NCBI GenBank assembly: GCA_964596065.1
Contig: CAZQSM010000019.1
Span: 1-33,685, forward strand
Source: SZUA-254 sp964596065
GTDB lineage: Bacteria > Bacteroidota > Ignavibacteria > UBA10030 > SZUA-254
Direction: 5' to 3'
DNA length: 33,685 nt
The translations under genes were made by a program, and so were the position numbers. Shown piece after piece: positions 7,657-17,460 of this stretch. Below the pieces are notes generated by a model. The model saw only the letters and a program-made list of their open reading frames with translations, was not told the origin of the DNA and did no database searches. Within the stretch, counting starts at the first letter, position 1, and each line of letters begins with the position of its first letter.

Positions 7657-9240
7657 TCAGCCCTCTATTTCGACGACACGTTTGAATTCTTCCTCGAAGA
7701 GGCCCTTCTTCTGGTTGGCGCCCCAGATTTCGAGTTCCGCGCTGACGCCTTTCCTGAGCCGTGTTTTCAACCGGACCAGCTTCCCGCCGACCTCCACCCG
7801 CAGTCCCGTCACCACCCCCCTGTGCGTCCTGTCGAGCCCGTCGGCGATCCTGAGGATCGCCGCGAGCGACCGCACCGTGTCCCGCGCGGCCTCGGGGAGG
7901 CGCATGTAATCCTCATGTTTCTCCCTGGGGTGGCTTTTCCGGTGGTAGCGGGCGATGTTGCCGACGATCTCCTTCTCCTCCTCCCTGAAGCCGAGCAGTT
8001 CCGCGTTGCGGATCAGGTAATAGGAATGCTGGTGGTGCCGTTCATGGGAGATGAACAGGCCCACCTCGTGGAGGATCGCCGCCGCCTCGAGCAGCTCACG
8101 CTCGTAGGGCCCGCAACGGTGCAGGGCGGCCGTCTGGTCGAAGAGCGAGAGGGCCAGCATCGCCACGTGTTCGCTGTGTTCCGTTTCGGACCGTAGCTTG
8201 TCGGCGAGGTGCCGCACGCTCGTGAGCCGGATGTCGTGGAGCCCCGGCGTCCCCGTGTGAAACAGCGTCCGCTCGGCGACGTCCCGGATGATCCCCTCGC
8301 GGAGCGCGTATTCCGATATGGTGACGGCCGGGATCCCCAGTTCCCGCACCAGCTGTTCGATGATGACCGCGCCGCCGGCGATGATATCGCTCCTGGCCGG
8401 GTCGAGTCCGTCGATGCGGGGACGGTCGGCCGGGCGCTTCACCTCCAGCACCCGTTCGACCGCTTCTGCGAGGCGGGCGGCCGCCATCTCATACGCGTTA
8501 TAGGAGTCGAGCGGGGGCTCGCCTGTCCCGCAGCGCACGATGTTGGCGAAATTCACGAACGTCCCGGAGGTGGCCACCACCATGTCGACCTCGTGCCTTC
8601 GGAGTTCGCGACGGACCGGGGCCAGGATCCCCCTGATGAACCTGCGCGCCTCGCGGAGCGTTTTCGCCGTGGTCACGCCCCCCGGGAAAAATCGTTCGGT
8701 CATCCGGATCGCCCCGATCTTCAGGCTGTTGTCGTAGAGGACCTTCCGGTTCTTCCCGACGAGGAATTCCGTGCTGCCCCCCCCGAGGTCGATGAGGAGG
8801 ATTTTTCGCTTCAGGACCGGAAGCCCCTGGAGGACGCCGAGGTAGACCAGCCGGGCCTCCTCGGCGCCTGAAACGAGCGTGAGCCTGATCCCCGTCTCGC
8901 GGGCGATGCGACGGATGAAGGTGTCCCGGTTGCCCGCCTCCCGCACGGCGCTCGTCGCCACGGCCGTGATCTGCGAGTCGAACCGGTCGGCGATGGTCCG
9001 GAACCTTCTCAGGGCGTCGATGCCCCGGTCCATCGCCGCCCCCGAGAGGAGTTTCATGTCTCCGCTCCCCTCGCCCAGGCGCACGCGCTCCTTCTCCCGG
9101 GCCAGGACCGTGAAGCCGCCGGTCCGGGGATTGACCTCCACCACCACCATGTGAAATGAGTTGGTGCCGGCGTCGATGGCGGCGAGCACGTTGCCTGCGG
9201 GGTGGCCCGGCCCGGCATCGCGTTTTCCCGGACGTCCCAT
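7657..9240 (-). CDS. ppx: Ppx/GppA family phosphatase with C-terminal HD domain
   Basis: An exopolyphosphatase / guanosine pentaphosphate phosphatase of the ASKHA fold, acting on polyphosphate or pppGpp. The N-terminal domain shows AAIDAGTNSFHMVV (phosphate loop 1), TSAVREAGN, SGAEEARLVYLGV, LLIDLGGGSTEFLVG and ATSGTF. The C-terminal part has the HD-type histidines HEVGLFISHERHHQHSYYLI and IARYHRKSHP. At 527 aa it matches the long two-domain form. Its start lies 3 nt after the stop of the lipoprotein gene, and that stop region provides the ribosome site (GGTAGGAGATG), so the two are co-translated. Whether it prefers polyphosphate or pppGpp cannot be read here. Confidence 0.93.
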   Translation of the reverse strand: MGRPGKRDAGPGHPAGNVLAAIDAGTNSFHMVVVEVNPRTGGFTVLAREKERVRLGEGSGDMKLLSGAAMDRGIDALRRFRTIADRFDSQITAVATSAVREAGNRDTFIRRIARETGIRLTLVSGAEEARLVYLGVLQGLPVLKRKILLIDLGGGSTEFLVGKNRKVLYDNSLKIGAIRMTERFFPGGVTTAKTLREARRFIRGILAPVRRELRRHEVDMVVATSGTFVNFANIVRCGTGEPPLDSYNAYEMAAARLAEAVERVLEVKRPADRPRIDGLDPARSDIIAGGAVIIEQLVRELGIPAVTISEYALREGIIRDVAERTLFHTGTPGLHDIRLTSVRHLADKLRSETEHSEHVAMLALSLFDQTAALHRCGPYERELLEAAAILHEVGLFISHERHHQHSYYLIRNAELLGFREEEKEIVGNIARYHRKSHPREKHEDYMRLPEAARDTVRSLAAILRIADGLDRTHRGVVTGLRVEVGGKLVRLKTRLRKGVSAELEIWGANQKKGLFEEEFKRVVEIEG

Positions 9241-9243
9241 CTC

Positions 9244-9633
9244 CTACCGTTCGCCCGGCGCGTCAACCGCCGGGTCGGTGAGGACACCGCGGAGGCTTCG
9301 TTCACGCTCTTCCAGTTTTCCCAGGACGCCGGTGAGGAAGGCTTCCCACCGCGGAAGGGAGTCCCGGTAGTACGCCAGGAGACTGTCGCGCTCTCCGCGG
9401 GTCAGGTCGAACTGCCGGCTGAGGCTGTCGAGCCCGTTCCGGAGTGAGAGCGTGTCGCCTCCCGAGAGGCGGTTGTTCTCAAGGAGAAGAAGCTCGCCGG
9501 CATAGTATTCGGTAAACCGCGCGAGGCCGGCGGCATCCTCCGGAGGGACCTCCCGGCAACCGGGAATTTGGATGGTGAGGATCCCTAAGGTCCCCGCCAG
9601 AAGGGGGGCAATCAGCGCGGTTTTAATGGGCAT
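9244..9633 (-). CDS. Small putative lipoprotein of unknown function
   Basis: 129 residues. A hydrophobic N-terminal segment (TALIAPLLAGTLGILTIQ) ends in IPGC (Cys26), a slightly atypical lipobox with Pro at -2, so a lipid-anchored periplasmic or outer-membrane protein is likely. The mature part is charged and helical (YYAGELLLLENNRL, LDSLSRQFDLTRGERDSLLAYYRDSLPRW). It resembles the short helical lipoproteins common in FCB genomes, but I do not recognise a named family. It is the first gene of a two-gene unit with ppx (3 nt gap). I found no convincing promoter upstream on this strand. Confidence 0.7.
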   Translation of the reverse strand: MPIKTALIAPLLAGTLGILTIQIPGCREVPPEDAAGLARFTEYYAGELLLLENNRLSGGDTLSLRNGLDSLSRQFDLTRGERDSLLAYYRDSLPRWEAFLTGVLGKLEERERSLRGVLTDPAVDAPGER

Positions 9634-9779
9634 GGTCTGAAAAATAGTGAAATGGGGAGGTTTTTCCTATATCTGCGGGGATACCCGTGGCCTTCGGGAC
9701 TGGTCCGGGAGGGGTTGGCGTCGGGGAAGCCCGATCGGACCCCGGTAACCGATGTTGTGCGTTCGGTGGTGATAAGTCA

Positions 9780-9837
9780 TCATTTTTTATCAATATTAAC
9801 TCATTTTTAATTAAAAAGTGTGATTTTTGATGAAAAA
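9780..9837 (+). repeat. Three helically phased T-tract repeats upstream of efp
   Basis: TCATTTTTTAT (from 9780), TCATTTTTAAT (from 9801) and TGATTTTTGAT (from 9821) recur at 21 and 20 nt, about two helical turns. The second and third extend into the 14-mers TTTTTAATTAAAAA (9804-9817, a perfect palindrome) and TTTTTGATGAAAAA (9824-9837), exactly 20 bp apart. They end 15 bp before the efp -35. They may be an UP-like or curved element, or regulator sites. Confidence 0.5.
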
Positions 9838-9852
9838 CGGATTGATCCTTTC

Positions 9853-9881
9853 TTGACTTTCACGACGGTAATGTGTATCTT
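9853..9881 (+). promoter_or_regulatory. efp promoter
   Basis: -35 TTGACT (9853-9858), a 17 nt spacer and -10 TATCTT (9876-9881), read on as TATCTTTT. The start would fall near 9888, giving a short leader of about 38 nt before the efp ATG. It probably drives the whole efp-accBC-gcvHP-guaA run, since no comparable promoter is seen inside it. Confidence 0.65.
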
Positions 9882-9925
9882 TTTACGCACTTTTAATCTC
9901 CATTCTATCCGACTCTCTCGTTTTT

Positions 9926-10492
9926 ATGGCCTCAACTTCTGATTTTCGCCCCGGCATGACCCTTCGGATCGATGGGGAATTATGGACCATCGTCGAATTC
10001 CAGCATGTCAATCCGGGGAACTGGCGGGCGTTCGTCCGGGCCAAGCTCAAGAGCCTCCGGTCTGGCAAGGTCATCGAAACCCGCTTCCGGGCGGGGGAAT
10101 CGGTTGAGCCAGTGAGGATCGATTCGAGGGAGTACCAGTACCTCTACCAGGACGGCTCCGGTTACGTCTTCATGGACAACGAGACATATGATCAGCTCAC
10201 CATCGAGGGGAAAGTGGTCGGCGACGGCATCAAGTTCCTGAAGGAGACGGAAACCGTCACCATCCTCTCCAACGGTCCGGACATCATTTCGGTCACCATC
10301 CCCATCACCGTCGAACTGAAGATCGTGGAAACGCCCCCCGGCGTTCGCGGCGACACCGCCACCGGCGCGCAGAAGCCGGCGGTGCTCGAAACCGGGGCGA
10401 CCGTCAACGTTCCGCTCTTCATCAATGAAGGGGACCGCATCAAGGTCGATACGAGGAACGGCGCCTACATCGAGCGCGTCAAGGGCGGCTGA
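9926..10492 (+). CDS. efp: Translation elongation factor P with non-lysine tip loop
   Basis: EF-P binds between the ribosomal P and E sites and relieves stalling at consecutive prolines. 188 aa, a full-length three-domain protein (KOW-like domain then two OB folds), ending in the conserved KVDTRNGAYIERVK. The tip loop reads HVNPGNWRAFVR, against EFVKPGKGQAFAR in E. coli. The residue equivalent to E. coli Lys34 is Asn32, followed by Trp33, so lysylation, hypusination-like or rhamnosyl modification at Lys/Arg is not possible there. Chlorobi have a related PGNLRAF. The leader before ATG (GACTCTCTCGTTTTT) has no Shine-Dalgarno. efp next to accB-accC is a widespread bacterial arrangement. Confidence 0.97.
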   Translation: MASTSDFRPGMTLRIDGELWTIVEFQHVNPGNWRAFVRAKLKSLRSGKVIETRFRAGESVEPVRIDSREYQYLYQDGSGYVFMDNETYDQLTIEGKVVGDGIKFLKETETVTILSNGPDIISVTIPITVELKIVETPPGVRGDTATGAQKPAVLETGATVNVPLFINEGDRIKVDTRNGAYIERVKGG

Positions 10493-10577
10493 CCGCCGCG
10501 CACCCGTTCTGCCCGCCGCCGGCCGGGCGCGATCGCCGGGACCCGACCACCGCTGGGACAACCTAACCGGAGAGTCT

Positions 10578-11051
10578 ATGAATCTCACCCTGCTGAAAAA
10601 ACTGGTACGCATCCTCGAGAAGAGCGGCGTCGACGAGATTGAAGTGGAGGAGGAGGGTCTCCGCGTCCGGCTCGCGAAAAACACCGGGGTTTCAGCGGCG
10701 CAGGGGTACGCCCCGATCCCGCACGCCCCGCTCCCGCATGCCCAGCAGCCCGCGGTCCAGCATCCCGCGGCTCCCGCGGCGGCGCCGCTCCCCGTCGCCC
10801 CGGCCAGCACGATCCACGAGGTCCGCTCGCCGATCGTTGGCACGTTCTACAGGGCCCCGGCGCCAGACGCCAACTCGTACGTCGAAGTGGGGGACACCGT
10901 GCCCGCCAAGGCCGTGCTCTGCATCATCGAGGCGATGAAACTGATGAACGAGATCGAGACCGACGTCGGCGGCCGCATCGTCAAGATCCTGGTCGAGAAC
11001 GGCCAGTCGGTCGAGTACAACCAGGTGCTCTTCCACATCGAGCCGGCGTAA
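10578..11051 (+). CDS. accB: Acetyl-CoA carboxylase biotin carboxyl carrier protein
   Basis: Carries the biotin that moves carboxyl groups from AccC to the carboxyltransferase in the first committed step of fatty-acid synthesis. 157 aa from ATG at 10578, with GGAGAG upstream: an N-terminal helical region (NLTLLKKLVRILEKSGVDEIEVEE), an Ala/Pro-rich flexible linker (about 45-77), and a C-terminal biotinyl domain with EAMKLMNE, biotin on Lys121. An in-frame extension to 10425 lies inside efp and is rejected. It is followed 43 nt later by accC. The carboxyltransferase genes accA/accD are not in the window. Confidence 0.97.
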   Translation: MNLTLLKKLVRILEKSGVDEIEVEEEGLRVRLAKNTGVSAAQGYAPIPHAPLPHAQQPAVQHPAAPAAAPLPVAPASTIHEVRSPIVGTFYRAPAPDANSYVEVGDTVPAKAVLCIIEAMKLMNEIETDVGGRIVKILVENGQSVEYNQVLFHIEPA

Positions 11052-11094
11052 GCGGCCGAACCTTCCACACACTCGCGCAGACCCCCGACCGACC

Positions 11095-12432
11095 GTGTTT
11101 AATAAAGTCCTGATCGCCAACCGCGGAGAGATCGCCCTTCGCGTCATCCGGGTGTGCCGCGAGCTCGGCGTGAAGACGGTGGCCGTGTATTCCGAAGCGG
11201 ACCGCGATTCCCTCCACGTCCGGTTCGCAGACGAGGCCGTCTGCATCGGCCCGCCCCCCGGCAGGGAGAGTTACCTCCACATTCCCCGCATCATCGCCGC
11301 CGCCGAAATCACCAACGCGGACGCGATCCATCCCGGCTACGGTTTCCTATCGGAACGCGCGCAGTTCGCGGAGATCTGCGCTTCCTCCGGGCTGAAATTC
11401 ATCGGACCCTCCCCGGAGGCGATCAGCGCGATGGGCGACAAGGCGCTCGCCAAGGAGACGATGAAGAAAGCTGGCGTGCCGGTGGTGCCCGGGAGCGACG
11501 GCATTCTGAAGGACGCGAAGGAAGGTCTGGTGCTTGCGCAGGAGATCGGATACCCGGTGATGATCAAGGCCACCGCCGGCGGGGGCGGGAAAGGGATGAG
11601 GGTGGTGTTCGGGCCGGAGGAGCTCGAGAAGGCGTTCCAGATGGCGTCGAACGAAGCGGGATCGGCGTTCGGCAATCCCGACCTCTATGTCGAAAAGTTC
11701 ATCGAGCAGCCGAGGCATATCGAGATCCAGGTCTTCGGCGACCAGTACGGCAACGTCATCCACCTGAACGAACGCGACTGCACGGTCCAGCGAAGGCACC
11801 AGAAACTCATCGAGGAGTCCCCCTCACCGATCGTCGACGACGAGCTCCGCGAGAAGATGGGCACGGCGGCGATCAAGGGCGCGAAAGGCGTGAACTACGA
11901 GGGGGCCGGGACCATCGAGTTCCTTGTCGATAAGGACAAAAATTTTTATTTTATGGAGATGAACACCAGGATCCAGGTCGAGCACCCCGTGACCGAACTG
12001 GTGACGGGGCTCGACCTGATCAAGCTCCAGCTCCAGATCGCGGCCGGCGAGCGCCTCCGGAAAAAAGTCTACAAGCCCCACGGCCACGCGATCGAATGCC
12101 GGATCAACGCCGAGGACCCCGACCACGCGTTCCGCCCTTCCCCGGGTGAAATCAGGGGTTTTCACCTGCCCGGGGGGTTCAACGTGCGGTGCGACACGCA
12201 CTGCTACGCGGGGTACCACGTCCCGCCGCATTATGATTCGCTGATAGCGAAACTGATCGTCTACGCGCAGACGCGGGACGAGGCCGTGAGGAAGATGAGC
12301 AGCGCGCTCGAAGAGTTCACGATCGACGGCATCCACACGACCATACCGTTCCACCGCAAGGTGATGAAGAACGACGTGTTCATGTCGGGGCGGTACGACA
12401 CCAGCTTCATCGAGAAACATTATAAAATTTAA
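11095..12432 (+). CDS. accC: Acetyl-CoA carboxylase biotin carboxylase subunit
   Basis: ATP-grasp enzyme that carboxylates the biotin on AccB using bicarbonate. 445 aa, the normal length. It starts at GTG 11095 (FNKVLIANRGEIALRVIR), with no Shine-Dalgarno visible just upstream. Features: N-terminal domain with HPGYGFLSE, glycine-rich ATP loop KATAGGGGKGMRVV, EKFIEQPRHIEIQVFGD, the catalytic stretch NERDCTVQRRHQKLIEE, and FMEMNTRIQVEHPVTE. No carboxyltransferase or biotinyl domain is fused, so it is a stand-alone subunit partnered with AccB. Confidence 0.97.
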   Translation: MFNKVLIANRGEIALRVIRVCRELGVKTVAVYSEADRDSLHVRFADEAVCIGPPPGRESYLHIPRIIAAAEITNADAIHPGYGFLSERAQFAEICASSGLKFIGPSPEAISAMGDKALAKETMKKAGVPVVPGSDGILKDAKEGLVLAQEIGYPVMIKATAGGGGKGMRVVFGPEELEKAFQMASNEAGSAFGNPDLYVEKFIEQPRHIEIQVFGDQYGNVIHLNERDCTVQRRHQKLIEESPSPIVDDELREKMGTAAIKGAKGVNYEGAGTIEFLVDKDKNFYFMEMNTRIQVEHPVTELVTGLDLIKLQLQIAAGERLRKKVYKPHGHAIECRINAEDPDHAFRPSPGEIRGFHLPGGFNVRCDTHCYAGYHVPPHYDSLIAKLIVYAQTRDEAVRKMSSALEEFTIDGIHTTIPFHRKVMKNDVFMSGRYDTSFIEKHYKI

Positions 12433-12443
12433 TCCGGACGGCC

Positions 12444-12824
12444 ATGGAATTTCCATCTGATCTGAAGTACACCAGCGACCACGAGTGGGTGAGGATCGAG
12501 GGCGACACGGCGGTGGTCGGGATCACCGACTACGCGCAGGGCGAGCTCGGCGACATCGTCTTCGTGGACCTTCCCGCCGCGGGAAAAAAGGTGAAGCGCG
12601 GCGAGAGCATGGGCACCATCGAGGCGGTCAAGGCGGTGTCCGACCTCTTCGCTCCCCTCACGGGCGAGGTCGTCGGCGTCAATCCCGGGCTGGAGAAAAA
12701 CAGCGAAGTCGTCAACAAGGCGCCGTACGGCGACGGCTGGATGATCAAACTCCGGCCGGCCGACAAGGCCGAGCTCACCGCCCTGCTCGACGCCGCCGCG
12801 TACCGGGCGCTGATCGGAAAGTAA
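12444..12824 (+). CDS. gcvH: Glycine cleavage system H protein
   Basis: Lipoyl carrier of the glycine cleavage complex, which shuttles the aminomethyl group between GcvP, GcvT and the lipoamide dehydrogenase. 126 aa with the typical KYTSDHEWVR N-terminal motif, GITDYAQGELGDIVFVDLP, and the lipoylation site Lys63 in EAVKAVSDLFAP. It starts 11 nt after accC with no clear Shine-Dalgarno and is followed by gcvP, its direct reaction partner. gcvT is not in the window. Confidence 0.97.
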   Translation: MEFPSDLKYTSDHEWVRIEGDTAVVGITDYAQGELGDIVFVDLPAAGKKVKRGESMGTIEAVKAVSDLFAPLTGEVVGVNPGLEKNSEVVNKAPYGDGWMIKLRPADKAELTALLDAAAYRALIGK

Positions 12825-12895
12825 CTGCCTCCTCCGGCGGACCGCCACCCCGGCGGACCGCCGCGACAACGTTCCACCCTGAAAGGATGTGTACC

Positions 12896-15808
<2,913 letters not shown>

Positions 15809-15826
15809 CCCCGACTCCCCGACCCC

Positions 15827-17371
15827 ATGCAACCTGCCGAACTGATCGTCGTCCTGGATTTCGGAGCGCAGTATTCACAGCTGATCGCCCGCCGCGTCCG
15901 GGAGCTCGGGGTGTACTCCGAGCTCCGGGCGTTCAACGTCTCCGCCGCGGAGATACGCCGGCTCGCCCCGCGGGGCATCATCTTCTCCGGGGGGCCCGCG
16001 AGCGTCTACGACGAGGGCGCCCCGCTCCCCGACCCGGAAATCCTCGATTTGGGAATCCCGGTCCTCGGCATCTGTTACGGACTGCAGATCATCGCGTACC
16101 AGAGGGGCGGCGCCGTCGATCCCGGCGCCCGGCGCGAATTCGGCAGGGCGGACGTGGTTGTGGAGGACAACCGCAACCTCTTCGCGGGGTTCGATCTGGC
16201 GGCGATGCCGGTCTGGATGAGCCACGGCGACGCGCTCACGCGCCTTCCCGACGGGTTCGAACGCCTCGCGCGATCGGGCAACGCCCCCATCAGCGCGATC
16301 GGGGATCCTGCCCGGAGGATCTACGGCGTGCAGTTCCACCCGGAGGTGGCGCACACCCCCCGCGGGGGGGAGATCCTCCGGAATTTCGCGTTTGAAATCT
16401 GCGGGTGCCGCGGTGGGTGGGATCCGGGCTCCATCATCCGGATGAAAACCGACGAAATCCGGGCGACCGTCGGGTCGGAGAAGGTCCTCTGCGCGCTCAG
16501 CGGCGGCGTCGATTCGTCGGTCCTGGCGGTCCTCCTCCACGAGGCGATCGGCGACCAGCTCCACTGCATCCACATCAACAACGGTGTGATGCGGACTTCG
16601 GAGAGCGAGCGGATCGTCGAACTCTACCGCGACCGGTACCGGTTCAACCTGAAGTACGTCGACGCGACCGGCGAATTCCTCGACGGTCTCAGGGGGGTGG
16701 ACGACCCGGAACGGAAGCGGAAGGTGATCGGCGGGATTTTCATCGACGTGTTCCAGCGTGAGGCGGCCGGCCTGGGCGGCGTGCAATACCTCGCCCAGGG
16801 GACGCTCTATCCGGACGTCATCGAGTCGACATCCTTCCGGGGCCCCTCCCACACGATCAAGACCCACCACAACGTCGGCGGGCTCCCGGAGCGGATGCAC
16901 ATGAAGCTCGTGGAGCCGTTCCGGGAACTCTTCAAGGACGAGGTCCGGGCGATCGGCCGGGCGCTGGGGCTGCCCGATCACTTCGTGATGCGTCACCCGT
17001 TCCCCGGGCCCGGGCTTGCGGTCCGGATCATCGGCGACGTCACGCCCGAAAAGCTCGCCATCCTCCGGCAGGCTGACGATATTTTCATCGAGGAGATCAG
17101 GTCGGCGGGATGGTACGAGAAGCTGTGGCAGGCGTTCGCGGTGCTCCTCCCGGTGAAGAGCGTCGGGGTGATGGGCGACCAGCGCACCTACGAGTGCGTG
17201 GCCGCGCTCCGCGCCGTCCAGAGCACCGACGGGATGACCGCCGATTGGGCGCCGCTGCCCGCCGAGCTCCTCTCCAGGGCGTCGGGCCGGATCGTGAACG
17301 AGGTGCGGGGCATCAACCGCGTGGTCTACGACATCAGCTCCAAACCTCCTTCCACCATCGAGTGGGAGTAG
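15827..17371 (+). CDS. guaA: GMP synthase (glutamine-hydrolysing)
   Basis: Converts XMP to GMP using ammonia released from glutamine. 514 aa with both domains: a class I glutamine amidotransferase with nucleophile Cys83 (GICYGLQ) and His171/Glu173 (QFHPEVAHTP); an ATP-pyrophosphatase domain with the P-loop SGGVDSS (225-231); and the C-terminal dimerisation domain (RHPFPGPGLAVRI, ending SKPPSTIEWE). The 18 nt upstream (CCCCGACTCCCCGACCCC) contain no Shine-Dalgarno. It is the last gene of the efp run and is followed by a strong terminator. Its placement after folate-dependent glycine cleavage fits one-carbon supply to purines, though that link is an inference. Confidence 0.97.
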   Translation: MQPAELIVVLDFGAQYSQLIARRVRELGVYSELRAFNVSAAEIRRLAPRGIIFSGGPASVYDEGAPLPDPEILDLGIPVLGICYGLQIIAYQRGGAVDPGARREFGRADVVVEDNRNLFAGFDLAAMPVWMSHGDALTRLPDGFERLARSGNAPISAIGDPARRIYGVQFHPEVAHTPRGGEILRNFAFEICGCRGGWDPGSIIRMKTDEIRATVGSEKVLCALSGGVDSSVLAVLLHEAIGDQLHCIHINNGVMRTSESERIVELYRDRYRFNLKYVDATGEFLDGLRGVDDPERKRKVIGGIFIDVFQREAAGLGGVQYLAQGTLYPDVIESTSFRGPSHTIKTHHNVGGLPERMHMKLVEPFRELFKDEVRAIGRALGLPDHFVMRHPFPGPGLAVRIIGDVTPEKLAILRQADDIFIEEIRSAGWYEKLWQAFAVLLPVKSVGVMGDQRTYECVAALRAVQSTDGMTADWAPLPAELLSRASGRIVNEVRGINRVVYDISSKPPSTIEWE

Positions 17372-17404
17372 GGGTCCGGGGCCCCGGCCGACCGCCGGAG
17401 GGGA

Positions 17405-17435
17405 TAAAAAAAGGCGCTCTTTCGAGCGCCTTTTT
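17405..17435. terminator. Bidirectional intrinsic terminator between guaA and nrdJ
   Basis: Stem AAGGCGCTC (17411-17419), loop TTTC, stem GAGCGCCTT (17424-17432), flanked by an A-run on the left and a T-run on the right. It serves the convergent guaA (plus) and nrdJ (minus) transcripts. Confidence 0.9.
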
Positions 17436-17460
17436 CATTCCTACCGCGAGGTGAGTGGTC

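Larger units (their letters stand above)
9634..9925. other. Divergent intergenic region with AT-rich island
   Basis: A 292 nt gap between the lipoprotein gene and efp. The left half (9660-9775) is GC-rich without an obvious signal. The right half contains an AT-rich island (9773-9837) with three T-tract repeats and then the efp promoter. No coding sequence or structured RNA was recognised. Confidence 0.6.

Noticed and set aside
12887..12895. ATG at 12887 as the gcvP start
   Set aside because: The only ribosome site, GAAAGG, directly abuts this ATG; GTG 12896 has normal spacing.
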